The notes below the pieces were generated by a model. It made no database searches. It worked only from the letters and a program-made list of their open reading frames with translations, and had not been told where the DNA came from. From contig NZ_JAKZKV010000003.1 of assembly GCF_022808675.1 (NCBI RefSeq), positions 458,307-522,306 on the forward strand: a stretch of 64,000 nucleotides of DNA. Direction: 5' to 3'. How positions within the stretch are numbered: position 1 is the stretch's first letter; the number at the start of each line of letters is the position of its first letter. The position numbers were made by a program, and so were the translations under genes. Shown here piece after piece: positions 27,915-37,461 of this stretch. The stretch comes from Parabacteroides sp. FAFU027. GTDB taxonomy: Bacteria > Bacteroidota > Bacteroidia > Bacteroidales > UBA7332.

Positions 27915-29570
27915 TCATTTCATTAAATAGAAACTACGGATAACCGGTTCTGCCGTTTTAAGTTTAGGTTCTACAGAACTTCCATATTGCCAGGCCACAA
28001 CCGTTACTTTGACCGGATATTTAGCCATCGGAGGTATGGGGGTTAAATTCAACATATTCCGATCTACTTCCGCCGGACCTTCAAGGACATAAAACTGGAC
28101 AGGTTTTCCTGCATCAGAAGTAGCCCGTAATTTCAAAGACCTGACTCCAGCTTTTTGATTAGCAATCGGTAAAAAAGTGATTGTTTGACTTTTACCTTCT
28201 TTTAAAACCGCAGGGATATTAATATCACCTTGCTGAACGGCTGATTTATATTCTAAATCACCCGGATGTTTCACTGCAAATGTTAAGGAGTAACGACTAC
28301 CTGACAAATCCACACTCCGATCAAGCTGAAACTTAAAGGTGGTATCGTTTATAATTTTAGAAGGCCCACAAATACGCTCAAGACATATAGCCTCTGTATT
28401 ATTAGAATGGCCTAGCTTTGTGCCTACAGGCAGTTGCGTCCAGTCAGTCAGACGGTTACTTACAGCAGGTACCGTATCGTAGAAGCCGCCCTTCAGATGG
28501 AATGTCATACCATCAGCTGCAGGAAGAAATTTCATCGTCACCTGAATGTGGGTATTTCGCTGTTCAGCCATTTTACCATTCTGAATATAGCCCACCAATT
28601 GCGGCTTCAATCCACGAAATGACGACTGGTATTCCTGAACCCGGTCAACCATTTCCTTATCGAAAAACCAGAATGCCTCCTTGGGATTACCCTGATATTG
28701 ACAGATAGGAGCCGGAGAAACCGATGCCCCAGAATCTCTTTTCCATTTCTCGGCCAACCAGCCTGATTTTGTAGGATCTATTGGAGTTAAGACAATAGAC
28801 TTTCCTTTCTCCTGCGTTTTTGGCAAACGATATTGTGCTGCTTTTTGGATATAAAAGGCAATAAATGCCGCTTTTCGGTCTGAGCTGGCAAAATGCCCTT
28901 CACCCGGTACAGCCAGCATACTCAATGGTAACAGCGGATGCTCCTGACGTTCTTTTAGGCCCTCTTTTGACCAGGTGGCAGCTGCTTCATATTCTCCCAT
29001 TGTCTCCAAACATGGAATATAATCCAATGTCTGCTCTTTAGTCCATATATTAGGAGTAAAGTTCCCCTCCCGCACATAAGGCCACTGTCCGCTTACAGAT
29101 ACACAAGCCAGAGTCCTGGCCATATTTCTTACGCCAAAATAGTAAGGCATACTGGCCGCAGCCGAATGTCCGATAGGCACCACCGGAGCATAACGTATTT
29201 CATCGTAACCAGACACAAAAGCCAGACTATCCAGATATGCATTGGTAATTTCGTAAGCCCCTATACTGAAATCGTAGAACTTCAATACATTCGGAGAAGG
29301 AGACACCCATACTTCGGCAAAACCAATTTTGGCCATCTCTTTACGAAAAACCGGATTCTCGAGAATAGAGATTTCTTCCATATTGTGCTGCGCCAGTATC
29401 AAACCATGTATTTGCTTACATTCTTCAGGTACCCAAAGAAAAGCACGGGCATTATTGTCGATACCGGCTCCTTTTACCGGTACAGACCATTGCCATACCT
29501 GTGCAAAACCAAGACCGTAACTACTTAACAGAAGCAATACAATTACGGATAATCTTAAATAAGAATTCAT
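27915..29570 (-). CDS. Secreted alpha/beta hydrolase with C-terminal Ig-like domain
   Basis: This is a putative esterase of unnamed family and one of three paralogues here. The frame opens at 29612, but the ATG at 29570 begins a clean signal peptide (MNSYLRLSVIVLLLLSSYG), so I chose it. In long-frame numbering the nucleophile elbow GHSAAAS gives Ser150. GEGHF gives His240, and the conserved GEYE (207-209) is a candidate acidic residue. The opening WQWSVPVKG, AFLWVP and ENPVFRKEM are shared with the paralogues. A C-terminal Ig-like domain (LKLRATSDAGKPVQFYVLEG through PVKVTVVAWQYG) follows. It lies between GH97 and a lyase gene in one operon, which suggests removal of ester decorations. No experimentally known family was recognised. 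Confidence 0.7.
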   Translation of the reverse strand: MNSYLRLSVIVLLLLSSYGLGFAQVWQWSVPVKGAGIDNNARAFLWVPEECKQIHGLILAQHNMEEISILENPVFRKEMAKIGFAEVWVSPSPNVLKFYDFSIGAYEITNAYLDSLAFVSGYDEIRYAPVVPIGHSAAASMPYYFGVRNMARTLACVSVSGQWPYVREGNFTPNIWTKEQTLDYIPCLETMGEYEAAATWSKEGLKERQEHPLLPLSMLAVPGEGHFASSDRKAAFIAFYIQKAAQYRLPKTQEKGKSIVLTPIDPTKSGWLAEKWKRDSGASVSPAPICQYQGNPKEAFWFFDKEMVDRVQEYQSSFRGLKPQLVGYIQNGKMAEQRNTHIQVTMKFLPAADGMTFHLKGGFYDTVPAVSNRLTDWTQLPVGTKLGHSNNTEAICLERICGPSKIINDTTFKFQLDRSVDLSGSRYSLTFAVKHPGDLEYKSAVQQGDINIPAVLKEGKSQTITFLPIANQKAGVRSLKLRATSDAGKPVQFYVLEGPAEVDRNMLNLTPIPPMAKYPVKVTVVAWQYGSSVEPKLKTAEPVIRSFYLMK

Positions 29571-29612
29571 TACATTGAAAATCATCCCTTCAAAATTTAG
29601 TTCATAATTCAT

Positions 29613-31445
29613 TTATTTAGCCTGACGAATAATCACAGCCTGGCCACTCTTAGCTTTAAGATCCAATGAGAATAAATCCCCATTTTTCACACGAAGCGTT
29701 GTCTTACGAATACTTTCGTTTCCATTATCTTCATAGACGGTTGCTTCGTACTTTACTCCCGGTTTCAGAAAATCAAGTTTTATCCTGCCTTTCCAGTCTT
29801 TCAGCCCGGTTACACTACCCATAAACCAGGTATCGCCACTTCGACGCGCTACGGAGATATTCTCCCCTATTTCACCGGTAAGATAGTGCGATTCTGTCCA
29901 AACGGTAGGTACCTGATCAAAAAACTCAATTTCTCCGTCATTTTTATAATCCAACGGTTTTCCATACCAGTAGAGAGACTGAAGCGGACTGAAGTAGACC
30001 ACAGACAATGCCAACTGATGAGCCTTGGTCACCTTCAGGTTTTTGCTGAAACTTTCGCGGGAATTGGGATAGCAGAAGGTAAAATCAGCCGGACCTGCCA
30101 GAAACCGGGTAAATGGCAAAGTAGTTGTATGAAAAGCATCCGGACGATTCTCATCGCCGCGAATCCCCTCCTGGGTAAGCAATGCTGGATATTTACGACT
30201 CAGACCGGTTGGCTTGTAATTATCGTGAATATCCAGAATAAATCCATAATGTTCTACTTTACGAATAGCCTGATCAAGCCAGCTGATTCCCTGCTGGGAT
30301 AGTCCGTCCACAAAACCGAATTTAAAGCCGGCCACACCCCATTTCTTATATAAGGGCAAAATGGTATCGAGTTTGGCATAAAGGCCCACTTTATTCACGT
30401 AAAGAATCACACCTACTCCTTTTTCTTTTCCGTAACTGATAATTTTCGGCAAATCCATCTGCTCTATAACCTGAGTCGGGTCGGAAGAGGAGCGAAATTC
30501 ATGCCCGTACCATCCGGCGTCAAACATAATGTATTGCAGGTTATGTTTCACAGCAAAGTCAATGCAATCGAGTCCTGACTGAGTATTCAACTGCGAACGG
30601 ATCAGTTTACCTGGCTTAATCCATGAAGGAACGTCTTTTACAGTGGTTGAATTGAGTTTCAGATATAAATCAGCAAATTCATGCAGGCCAATGGCTGTTT
30701 TGGAAATAGCCACAGTGCGCCAGGGTGTTGCAAACTCATTTTGAGCCACAACTTCTTTATCCCGCACATAAGCGACGGTCAATGAATTCGATTCATTGCC
30801 TTTTTTAAGCTCGGCTTTGGTGTACCAGTTGTTCTCTGCTTCTCCTATGCTGTAGTAGAAGTCGGAAGTTCGTAACGTCGCAGGGAAATCACAAGTCTTT
30901 GGCATTGTATCAACCAGCATCGGAGTAAATACCGACTCCTGATTGTACTGATAGATAGTAGTTGATTTGGGTAAATGAAAGGATGTCAGTTCTCCATAAA
31001 TACGATTTCCATCGGTATTCAACGATTTTGAAACTTTATATCGGAATGCAACAGCGCCGTTAAATACCCGGACAATCATATCAAAAGGTTTCCCTGACGA
31101 AACACAGGATAAAGTAAGCTCATTGTAATGGTTGTTGATTATATCGTTTTCTCCTAAAGTCCAGTGAAATTTCTCATTGACCGAATTTACTTTGCTTGCA
31201 GTTATGATTGTATTTTCACCTAAAATACCGACATTGGTATTCAATCCAAGCGAAGACCAGGTTAAGGCTTTTTTTCCAAAACAAGAGATTTGATACAGAA
31301 GGTTACCCTGTTCATCGACAGAAAACTCCGCCTTTATCATTTTATCCGGGGCTTCAATGGAAACAGGCGTCTTTATTTGAGCAAAAAGCTGAAGAGAAAA
31401 GCTCAACAGCAAGATAGGTAGAAGTGCTTTGGGTATAGATGTCAT
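29613..31445 (-). CDS. Glycoside hydrolase family 97 enzyme (second)
   Basis: This periplasmic GH97 glycosidase is a paralogue of 23379-25382. The open frame begins at 31508, but MTSIPKALLPILLLSFSLQL at 31445 is a typical signal peptide and is preferred. The N-terminal beta-sandwich is followed by the barrel motifs LQYIMFDAGWYG, FKFGFVDGLSQQ and ILDIHDNYKPTGLSRKYPAL, then the Glu-containing QEGIRGDE. As in the other GH97, Gly replaces the Asp that serves as nucleophile in retaining members (KFGF), and HDN replaces HDE. It is the third gene of the GH127 operon. A MITE (31537-31737) is inserted between it and the GH43 gene upstream. Both GH97 copies probably act on different linkages of the same glycan. 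Confidence 0.9.
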   Translation of the reverse strand: MTSIPKALLPILLLSFSLQLFAQIKTPVSIEAPDKMIKAEFSVDEQGNLLYQISCFGKKALTWSSLGLNTNVGILGENTIITASKVNSVNEKFHWTLGENDIINNHYNELTLSCVSSGKPFDMIVRVFNGAVAFRYKVSKSLNTDGNRIYGELTSFHLPKSTTIYQYNQESVFTPMLVDTMPKTCDFPATLRTSDFYYSIGEAENNWYTKAELKKGNESNSLTVAYVRDKEVVAQNEFATPWRTVAISKTAIGLHEFADLYLKLNSTTVKDVPSWIKPGKLIRSQLNTQSGLDCIDFAVKHNLQYIMFDAGWYGHEFRSSSDPTQVIEQMDLPKIISYGKEKGVGVILYVNKVGLYAKLDTILPLYKKWGVAGFKFGFVDGLSQQGISWLDQAIRKVEHYGFILDIHDNYKPTGLSRKYPALLTQEGIRGDENRPDAFHTTTLPFTRFLAGPADFTFCYPNSRESFSKNLKVTKAHQLALSVVYFSPLQSLYWYGKPLDYKNDGEIEFFDQVPTVWTESHYLTGEIGENISVARRSGDTWFMGSVTGLKDWKGRIKLDFLKPGVKYEATVYEDNGNESIRKTTLRVKNGDLFSLDLKAKSGQAVIIRQAK

Positions 31446-31536
31446 TGGTTCAAATAAATTATAATTCTTAACATTATGCGGCAATAGTGCCGTGATGCGG
31501 TAGTTCATTGATGTATTGGTGATTTTTGATAGACAC

Positions 31537-31737
31537 TAAGAGCCTGTTTAAATTTTATTGCGATACTTTTTCAGGACTATTTTGAGATAGATTTTTTGCT
31601 TTTATCCCGCAGATTTAGCGGGCTAAATCAAGGGGGAAAAGTGAAAAATATGCCCGAAAGAGACTAAAAAAGGAGCAAAGGAAGGAGACTCTTCTCCCTA
31701 TATGAAAATGTTTCGGTAAAATTTAAACAGGCTCTTA
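31537..31737. mobile_element. MITE with 21-bp perfect terminal inverted repeats, TA target
   Basis: A 201-bp element is bounded by perfect 21-bp inverted repeats, at 31537-31557 (starting taagagcctgttt) and 31717-31737. The outermost TA on each side fits a TA target duplication, as for IS630/mariner-type elements. The interior has no transposase and contains a short palindrome (gatttag/ctaaatc). It is inserted between the GH43 and GH97 genes without breaking either. It is non-autonomous and would need a transposase in trans. Confidence 0.85.
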
Positions 31738-31783
31738 ATAGTTCAGGTAAATTTAAGCCAACCGATTTTATTTAGGATGAAGC

Positions 31784-32764
31784 CTATAGACCAGTAGCTT
31801 CACCGGTTTTTAAATTAATTTTCCAGGGGTTAGGTTGTGGAAGAATCAATTTTCCATTTCCTATTTCTAATGGCATCCAAAGATAGCGGGAATCCCATTG
31901 AGTTTTAGGCCTCCACTGATCCCCCATAAAAATCACCGTTGTTTTTTTAGAACCCACTACTTTTATTAACATTGTGGATTGCGAACCATAAGTATTCGTT
32001 GCCGCTGGTGCAATATCTTTAAATTCAGTCCAGGGACCCTCCAGAGATGGAGCCGTAGCATACTTGTTCGGATTGGCTCTCCAACCAGTCAATTCCGAAC
32101 CGATCGAGTAATACAAGCCTTCATAATGCACGATTGCTCCTCCTTCCATGTGGGCTTTCACTATTGTCATATCCTTCACGATGTCCATATAATCATCTGA
32201 TAATTTCGCAATATGGAAGCCGGTAGGACGGTCTTCAAATACCAGATATGCCGAACCGTCATCATCAATAAACTGGCCAATATCCCGACTCTGGCATCCA
32301 AGAGGACGAAAACGACGTACATATTTAAAATCACCATCAGGTTTATTACATACTGCTATACCCACTTGAGCTGTCCGGTATTTGGCATCATCTAGGTGGA
32401 AATACATGACATACTTATTGGTCTTTTGATTGTAATAGACTTTCGGTCTTTCTAAAATCCAGTTTGAAGCCATTGAATCCGGTGGTAACATTTTTAGAAC
32501 ATTTCCTCTAAATTTCCAGTTTATAAGATCCTCAGAAGAATAACAACTTACATACCTGTATTTTGAATCTAATCCCTGAGAACGCTGCTCTCCATACCAA
32601 AAATATGTCTTTTTTATTTTTATAATACCACCGCCATGAGCCTGAATATGGTTACCATCTACATCTGGCCATATTTCACCCGGTTGTATTATTTCTCTTT
32701 TCTGCGCAAATACGCACACAATGAATGCACTAAAAAATAAAATCCCTAAGATTCTTTTCTTCAT
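31784..32764 (-). CDS. Glycoside hydrolase family 43 enzyme, exo-beta-1,3-galactanase-like
   Basis: This secreted GH43-type glycosidase has an open frame from 32794, but the ATG at 32764 starts a proper signal peptide (MKKRILGILFFSAFIVCVFA) and is preferred. In long-frame numbering, NHIQAHGGGIIK (48-60), TYFWYGE, CYSSEDLINWKF and NWILERPKVYYN (Glu115) match the branch of GH43 that includes exo-beta-1,3-galactanases. AHMEGGAIVHYEGLYY (Glu217) completes the pattern. Members of this branch often lack the canonical Asp base, and no YSDPD-type motif is seen here. About 330 residues is the size of a single catalytic domain. It is the second gene in the operon after GH127, 31 bp from its stop. The assignment to the galactanase branch is moderately confident. 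Confidence 0.82.
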   Translation of the reverse strand: MKKRILGILFFSAFIVCVFAQKREIIQPGEIWPDVDGNHIQAHGGGIIKIKKTYFWYGEQRSQGLDSKYRYVSCYSSEDLINWKFRGNVLKMLPPDSMASNWILERPKVYYNQKTNKYVMYFHLDDAKYRTAQVGIAVCNKPDGDFKYVRRFRPLGCQSRDIGQFIDDDGSAYLVFEDRPTGFHIAKLSDDYMDIVKDMTIVKAHMEGGAIVHYEGLYYSIGSELTGWRANPNKYATAPSLEGPWTEFKDIAPAATNTYGSQSTMLIKVVGSKKTTVIFMGDQWRPKTQWDSRYLWMPLEIGNGKLILPQPNPWKINLKTGEATGL

Positions 32765-32795
32765 ATATTTACAATTAAATAGCTTGATGTCCAAA

Positions 32796-34733
32796 TCATT
32801 TTAAATCCCAATACACCACATAACGCTGACGATGGACGCGGTAAAGAGGTTCTAACCGAATTCCTTCTTTTACGGTCTGAAAAGTCAGACGATCGGCTCC
32901 GGCAACAGGTTTGATGTATTTATCCAGATTATTCCGGTCTAATGTCAACTCATGAACCAGGTCAGATGGAACATTGAAGTTGTAGGTATAGTAATCATTA
33001 TACTTTTTTGGGTCAGAGTGAGGAGCCGGAGGCACCATTCCTTTCGTACCCATTTCACCTGCCAAAATAATCGGGCCGTAACCAATGGCCGCTTTATTGG
33101 CATTATCGGGAGTTGGAACTACATGCAGTTTCATGGCATAAGTCACCTCTATCTTATCCCCCTTTTTCCAGTTCTGGGATAATTCAATATAAGTGCCCGT
33201 TTTTTGAGACAGTTTCACCTTTTTACCATTCACCTTAACGGTAGCGCCCCATACCGCCCAGGCCGGATAACGGATGGCGATGGTCATTTTACCAGAAGGG
33301 GCATTCTCCACAGTCAGATGGGTGGTTTCCCCTGCGGGATAATTGGTTTCCTGACGAAGGGTCAGCCCTTTTTCTTTCCAGGTCAATACGGAAGGGATAA
33401 AAAGATTAACCATTACCCCTTTATTATTGTAAGTATAAATTTCCTCCCCGAATTTATTCTGACTTTCAAATGAAGTCCCCACACAACACCAGAACGAACT
33501 ATCCGGTGTGCTATAAAGCTTGTGCGCACCCGGCAACATCGGCAAGAAATAGGCAACCATCGAAGTGGTAGGGTCTTGCTGTCCCAATATGTGGTTATAC
33601 AAAGCTCGTTCGTAATAATCCATGTATTTCACATCGGGATTCCACGAAAACAGGTGACGGGTCAGTTTCAAAGTATTATAAACATTACACGACTCACCGG
33701 TGTAACCGGTCAGGTGTTTGGATTGCGTATCAGGCTGGAAAAAATGTTCTTTATCGCTGTTACTGCCGGTACAAAACGAATGATGGTCAATCATAATATT
33801 CCAAAAGAAGTCGGCAATCTGATTCTGCCCTTTATCTCCTTCTATTTCCAGATCCCGGCTAAGTCCGATCAACTTTGGAATAAAGGTATTAGCATGTTTG
33901 GGATTAAGGATATCTTCGCCTTTCTTAAGCGGGTCAAGCACATCTTCGTGGTAGAAAAACTCTGCCAACCACTTGTCGTGCGGATTGCCGGTAACGGCAT
34001 AAAGGTTGTAAAAAGTATCGTTCATTCCGCCAAACTCATTGCGAAGCATCGTTTTGCGTTGTTCGGGCGTAAGCTTGCTGAGTTTGTTGTATGCCCAGCC
34101 GGACATCTTTTTCACAACATCCAACGCCATTTTGTTATCGCAATAGAGATACTGGTCAATCAACCCAGAGTAGATTTTATGCAGTGTGTACCACGGTGCC
34201 CACACACGTTGTCCGGCAATCGCACGGTCAATCAGATTCTGTGGAAAAGCGCTCAGGTAACCATCCTGGTTAAGCACCTCCTGCACTTCGGCCAATCCTT
34301 TCAACAGGCTGTCTGCTTTGATTTTAAACGCTTCGTTGCCTGTCGAGCCATAAGCCATCGCCAAAGCGGATAGGATATGTCCGGTGGTATGGCCACGCAG
34401 GTCACAGTCCAATGACTCCCAGCCTCCCAGTTTTTTCGCCACGAAATAACCGCCTTCGTTGCCACTAAATATCCCTGCATTCGTGCGAAACGAGTGCAAC
34501 AAGGAATTAACGGGAATGGAGAGCATCCACTTGGTACTACGCTCCAGATTTTCTTTAAACGGACTATCGAGCAAGCGGACGTCCTGCAAATCGAAATTGG
34601 ATACTTTAGGGGTAAACTTGTCAGTCAATGCCATTTTCCCTTTGTGTTGACCGGGATAGTGAGATTGTGCCTTTGTTTTAGGCAAGAAGAGAGAGAGTAA
34701 AATGATTGCAAAAAAACGGGAAGTGTACTTCAT
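32796..34733 (-). CDS. Glycoside hydrolase family 127 (beta-L-arabinofuranosidase-like)
   Basis: This 645-residue DUF1680/GH127 enzyme has a signal peptide (1-22, ending PKTKA). The family releases L-arabinofuranose using a zinc-bound cysteine nucleophile. The metal and catalytic motifs are visible: Glu347-Ser-Cys349 in TGYTGESCNVYNTLKL, and Cys416-Cys417 in FWCCVGTSFESQNKFGE. These correspond to Glu338, Cys340, Cys417 and Cys418 of the characterised Bifidobacterium enzyme. The N-terminal region (WESLDCDLRGHTTGHILSAL, GYLSAFP, WAPWYTLHKIYSGLIDQY) is the (alpha/alpha)6 barrel. A beta-sandwich C-terminus follows. It is the first gene of the enzyme operon, 64 nt downstream of the -7 element of operator site E. 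Family assignment is secure; arabinose release is inferred from the intact motifs. Confidence 0.95.
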   Translation of the reverse strand: MKYTSRFFAIILLSLFLPKTKAQSHYPGQHKGKMALTDKFTPKVSNFDLQDVRLLDSPFKENLERSTKWMLSIPVNSLLHSFRTNAGIFSGNEGGYFVAKKLGGWESLDCDLRGHTTGHILSALAMAYGSTGNEAFKIKADSLLKGLAEVQEVLNQDGYLSAFPQNLIDRAIAGQRVWAPWYTLHKIYSGLIDQYLYCDNKMALDVVKKMSGWAYNKLSKLTPEQRKTMLRNEFGGMNDTFYNLYAVTGNPHDKWLAEFFYHEDVLDPLKKGEDILNPKHANTFIPKLIGLSRDLEIEGDKGQNQIADFFWNIMIDHHSFCTGSNSDKEHFFQPDTQSKHLTGYTGESCNVYNTLKLTRHLFSWNPDVKYMDYYERALYNHILGQQDPTTSMVAYFLPMLPGAHKLYSTPDSSFWCCVGTSFESQNKFGEEIYTYNNKGVMVNLFIPSVLTWKEKGLTLRQETNYPAGETTHLTVENAPSGKMTIAIRYPAWAVWGATVKVNGKKVKLSQKTGTYIELSQNWKKGDKIEVTYAMKLHVVPTPDNANKAAIGYGPIILAGEMGTKGMVPPAPHSDPKKYNDYYTYNFNVPSDLVHELTLDRNNLDKYIKPVAGADRLTFQTVKEGIRLEPLYRVHRQRYVVYWDLK

Positions 34734-34796
34734 TTATTTCAGATTAATAATTAGGATATTGACTGGCTTACTCATCACGGAGCATGTATTCCATTA

Positions 34797-34868
34797 CAAA
34801 GGTAGATTCGAACAAAACCAATATAAAACAGATATTAATGCAATTGGTCTCAATTTTCATATTGAGAC
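34797..34868 (-). promoter_or_regulatory. Regulon operator (site E) and -7 promoter of the GH127 operon
   Basis: A perfect operator, GTCTCA, 10-bp spacer, TGAGAC, lies at 34847-34868. The -7 element TACCTTTG is at 34797-34804, with 42 bp between them. The -7 octamer is identical to that of site A. Confidence 0.8.
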
Positions 34869-34932
34869 AATTCTCTTTTTAAGAAAACCGGATTTGATAA
34901 TTCTACACAAGTTTACAAGTTCATCTAAATAC

Positions 34933-34969
34933 AAAAACAGCCGGAAAACATATAAATGCATCCGGCTGT
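34933..34969 (-). terminator. Rho-independent terminator of the 43449-35006 unit
   Basis: ACAGCCGGA and TCCGGCTGT (34961-34969 with 34937-34945) form a 9-bp stem followed by five T on the minus strand. It lies 36 bp after the stop codon of the T9SS alpha/beta hydrolase. Confidence 0.85.
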
Positions 34970-35005
34970 CAAAAGAATAGAATAAAAAATGAAGGGTTGG
35001 TATCT

Positions 35006-37354
35006 TTAGTCGTTTACAATCTTCAACGTTTTGGCTTTTTTGTCTGAATTCACATTTACCATATAGACTCCCGTAGCCAATATGGGTAACTTAACTTGTG
35101 CAGTACCTAATGAAGAAGCTACTTCTTGTTTGATAAATAACACTTTACCCGAAGCATCTGTCAACGACAAAGTCATTTCAGCGTTTGGTTTTGCACCTGT
35201 AACCTCGATGACATTACCTACTTTTACCAAACTGAGGACTTCAGTCGCAGGCTTTTTTATGGAAGTAGCAATGCCTTTTGAAACAGACACCACTTCAGAA
35301 TATACATAACTCTCATCTGAGCTGATTACTTTCAGGCGATAGTAATTAATACCATCCACCGGATTCGTATCGCTGTAAAGGTAGGACGAACCGGCACCGG
35401 CTGAAGTAACCGTACCCAGAGTTACCCAGGTAGTATTATCCGGGCTCTTTTCAACAACAAATGAAGATGTATTCACCTCTGTATTTGTTTTCCAGGAAAC
35501 ATTTACCAGACTCGAATTCACCAATGTTGCTTCGATTTTATTCAAATCAATAACAGGTTGAACATTTGACAAAATGTAGAACGTATTTTTCACCTGCGGT
35601 GCTGTCTGAACCTGAGAAGCTCCAAGGCGTGTAGCCAATGCCGCATTTCGGCCCCATTGCCAGGCGGTAACAGTTACTTTTACAGGATATTTCGCACTTT
35701 TCGGGATTTTGGTAAATACGACCTTATTTCCCTGCAATTGAGCCGGTCCTTCCTCGATAAAGTATTGCACTGGCATTCCCATGCTGGAAGTTGCATTCAG
35801 CGTAACCGGACCGGCTGATACATTTGCCACATTTGCAATTTGCGGAAAGGTAATGGTTTGTGCCAATCCTGAAGTATTGTACACATTCACACTCATATCG
35901 GCCTGCAAAACCGAAGCTTTGTAGGTTGCATCCCCCGGATGAGCCACCGAGAAGATCCAGTATTGCTGATAATTGGTGAGTCCTGTACCCAGACCTCTTT
36001 CCATGCTCATACGGAATTTTGTGATACCGGTAGCCGGATCGACACCCAGTTTGGCAATCGGCCCTAATTCCCGATCAATAACAGACAAACTGTTGTCAGC
36101 AGGATGACCAATACGGGCACCAACTGTACCATTGGTTACAACTCCGGTAGAAGGATTTGTTGTACTCATCCATCCGGCACAACGTCCACTCACTGCCGGT
36201 ATTGAATCCAGAAATGAAGAAGACAATTCAAAATCAAGGCTATCATTCAGCGGAATAAAGCTAAGGGTACATTGTACGTGATTATTAGTCTGAGGTACTT
36301 TAGTCCCAACAACACCAGGTGTGGTGCTTTGATTGTAAGCTATCAAACAAGGTGTTTTTCTAAAATAGGTACTTTTAAAATCCTCAATCCTCAATGCCAT
36401 ATCCTGATCAAAACACCAGTATGACTCACGTCTGATGCCGGTATATGAAGCAACCGGCGCTGGGGCGTAACGGGGAAGCATATCCTTTTGCCATCTGTCC
36501 ACACGCCATCCGGTAGTCATGGGGTTTATCTGATTTAATACAGCTAACTTAGAGTCTGTAGCCGGTTCTGCCATACGGTATTGCATCGCTTTTTTGATGA
36601 AGTAGGCAATGAAATTGGTTTTCCGTTGTGAAGTAGCAAAATGATATTCCCCTGATATAGGAAGAAAGCAGAATGGAGTATATTGATTCGTATCAATGCG
36701 GTTATAAATCTTTGTCCAGGTAGAATTATTGTAATCACCTGCACCTTCGAACTCACCCATACAGGTCAAATGGGGAATATAATCCACCCGACGACCGCAC
36801 CAAAAGTTTTGGCCAAACTGATTCGTAAAATCATACGGGGCCATACCGCTTACCGACACTGTACATAAAGTACGCTCATTGCTCCAGGCTGCAAATGCAA
36901 ATGGGAAATTTGCTGAGGCTGAGTGTCCTATAGGTACAACAGGCACGTTTATCAACTCCGAATATCCGGAGACACTTGCCAAATCCTTTGCCATCTGTAG
37001 ATAAATCTCTCCGGCACCGTTCTGGAAGTTGAAGTTCAGGTCAAAATTGGGTGATATCCAGATTTCCCCCATATCAATAGATGCCAGAGAATCCCGGAAT
37101 TGCTGATTTTCAAGAATTGAAAGTTCTTCCATATTATTTTGGGCAAGCATCATCGCTTTAACTTTGGTACAATTAGGAGGAATCCACATATATGCACGCG
37201 GTTGCCCATTCGCATTTACAGCACCCTGTACATCTATAGCCCATTGCCATACCTGACCCGGAGCGTTCACCTGTGCCTGTGTATCTGTTAAACAGAACAC
37301 AGAAAACAAGCTTGCCAACAAGCTGACTTTCTTAATTATGCTATTAAATCTCAT
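35006..37354 (-). CDS. Alpha/beta hydrolase with Ig-like, FN3-like and T9SS sorting domains
   Basis: This 782-residue secreted paralogue of the hydrolases at 27915 and 62222 has a signal peptide ending near residue 27 (TQA). The catalytic part has GHSASAN (Ser145), GEFE (201-203) and GEYHFATS (His238). The Ig-like domain follows (TLNATSSMGMPVQYFIEEG, PVKVTVTAWQWG). Unlike its paralogues it continues with an FN3-like domain (VNVSWKTNTEVNTSSFVVEK through GINYYRLKV) and a T9SS type-A sorting domain ending ATGVYMVNVNSDKKAKTLKI. It should therefore be exported to the cell surface or outside, whereas the two shorter paralogues should stay in the periplasm. It follows the 1995-residue protein gene in one unit. 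Enzyme specificity is unknown; esterase activity is an inference from the triad-like motifs. Confidence 0.78.
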   Translation of the reverse strand: MRFNSIIKKVSLLASLFSVFCLTDTQAQVNAPGQVWQWAIDVQGAVNANGQPRAYMWIPPNCTKVKAMMLAQNNMEELSILENQQFRDSLASIDMGEIWISPNFDLNFNFQNGAGEIYLQMAKDLASVSGYSELINVPVVPIGHSASANFPFAFAAWSNERTLCTVSVSGMAPYDFTNQFGQNFWCGRRVDYIPHLTCMGEFEGAGDYNNSTWTKIYNRIDTNQYTPFCFLPISGEYHFATSQRKTNFIAYFIKKAMQYRMAEPATDSKLAVLNQINPMTTGWRVDRWQKDMLPRYAPAPVASYTGIRRESYWCFDQDMALRIEDFKSTYFRKTPCLIAYNQSTTPGVVGTKVPQTNNHVQCTLSFIPLNDSLDFELSSSFLDSIPAVSGRCAGWMSTTNPSTGVVTNGTVGARIGHPADNSLSVIDRELGPIAKLGVDPATGITKFRMSMERGLGTGLTNYQQYWIFSVAHPGDATYKASVLQADMSVNVYNTSGLAQTITFPQIANVANVSAGPVTLNATSSMGMPVQYFIEEGPAQLQGNKVVFTKIPKSAKYPVKVTVTAWQWGRNAALATRLGASQVQTAPQVKNTFYILSNVQPVIDLNKIEATLVNSSLVNVSWKTNTEVNTSSFVVEKSPDNTTWVTLGTVTSAGAGSSYLYSDTNPVDGINYYRLKVISSDESYVYSEVVSVSKGIATSIKKPATEVLSLVKVGNVIEVTGAKPNAEMTLSLTDASGKVLFIKQEVASSLGTAQVKLPILATGVYMVNVNSDKKAKTLKIVND

Positions 37355-37393
37355 TTGTCAATAATATTTTATGTTGCTGACTGTATTCTTTGA

Positions 37394-37432
37394 AACCTGC
37401 ATATATTGGTCAACGCCAATATATGTCAGGTT
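37394..37432. other. Hairpin between the 1995-residue and hydrolase genes
   Basis: A near-perfect 16-bp stem (AACCTG.CATATATTGG with its complement, one bulged base) lies in the 107-bp gap. It is about 40 bp upstream of the hydrolase ATG. A clear T-run is missing on the minus strand, so I read it as a processing or attenuation element rather than a full terminator. Confidence 0.5.
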
Positions 37433-37461
37433 TTCTTTATAATTTATCCTTGCTGAATTGA

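Noticed and set aside
33522..34373. 283-codon plus-strand ORF opposite GH127
   Set aside because: It is the antisense shadow of a gene with complete GH127 motifs and shows no recognisable protein features.
34702..34980. 92-codon plus-strand ORF before GH127
   Set aside because: It runs through operator site E, the -7 element and the terminator of the upstream unit, so it is intergenic noise.
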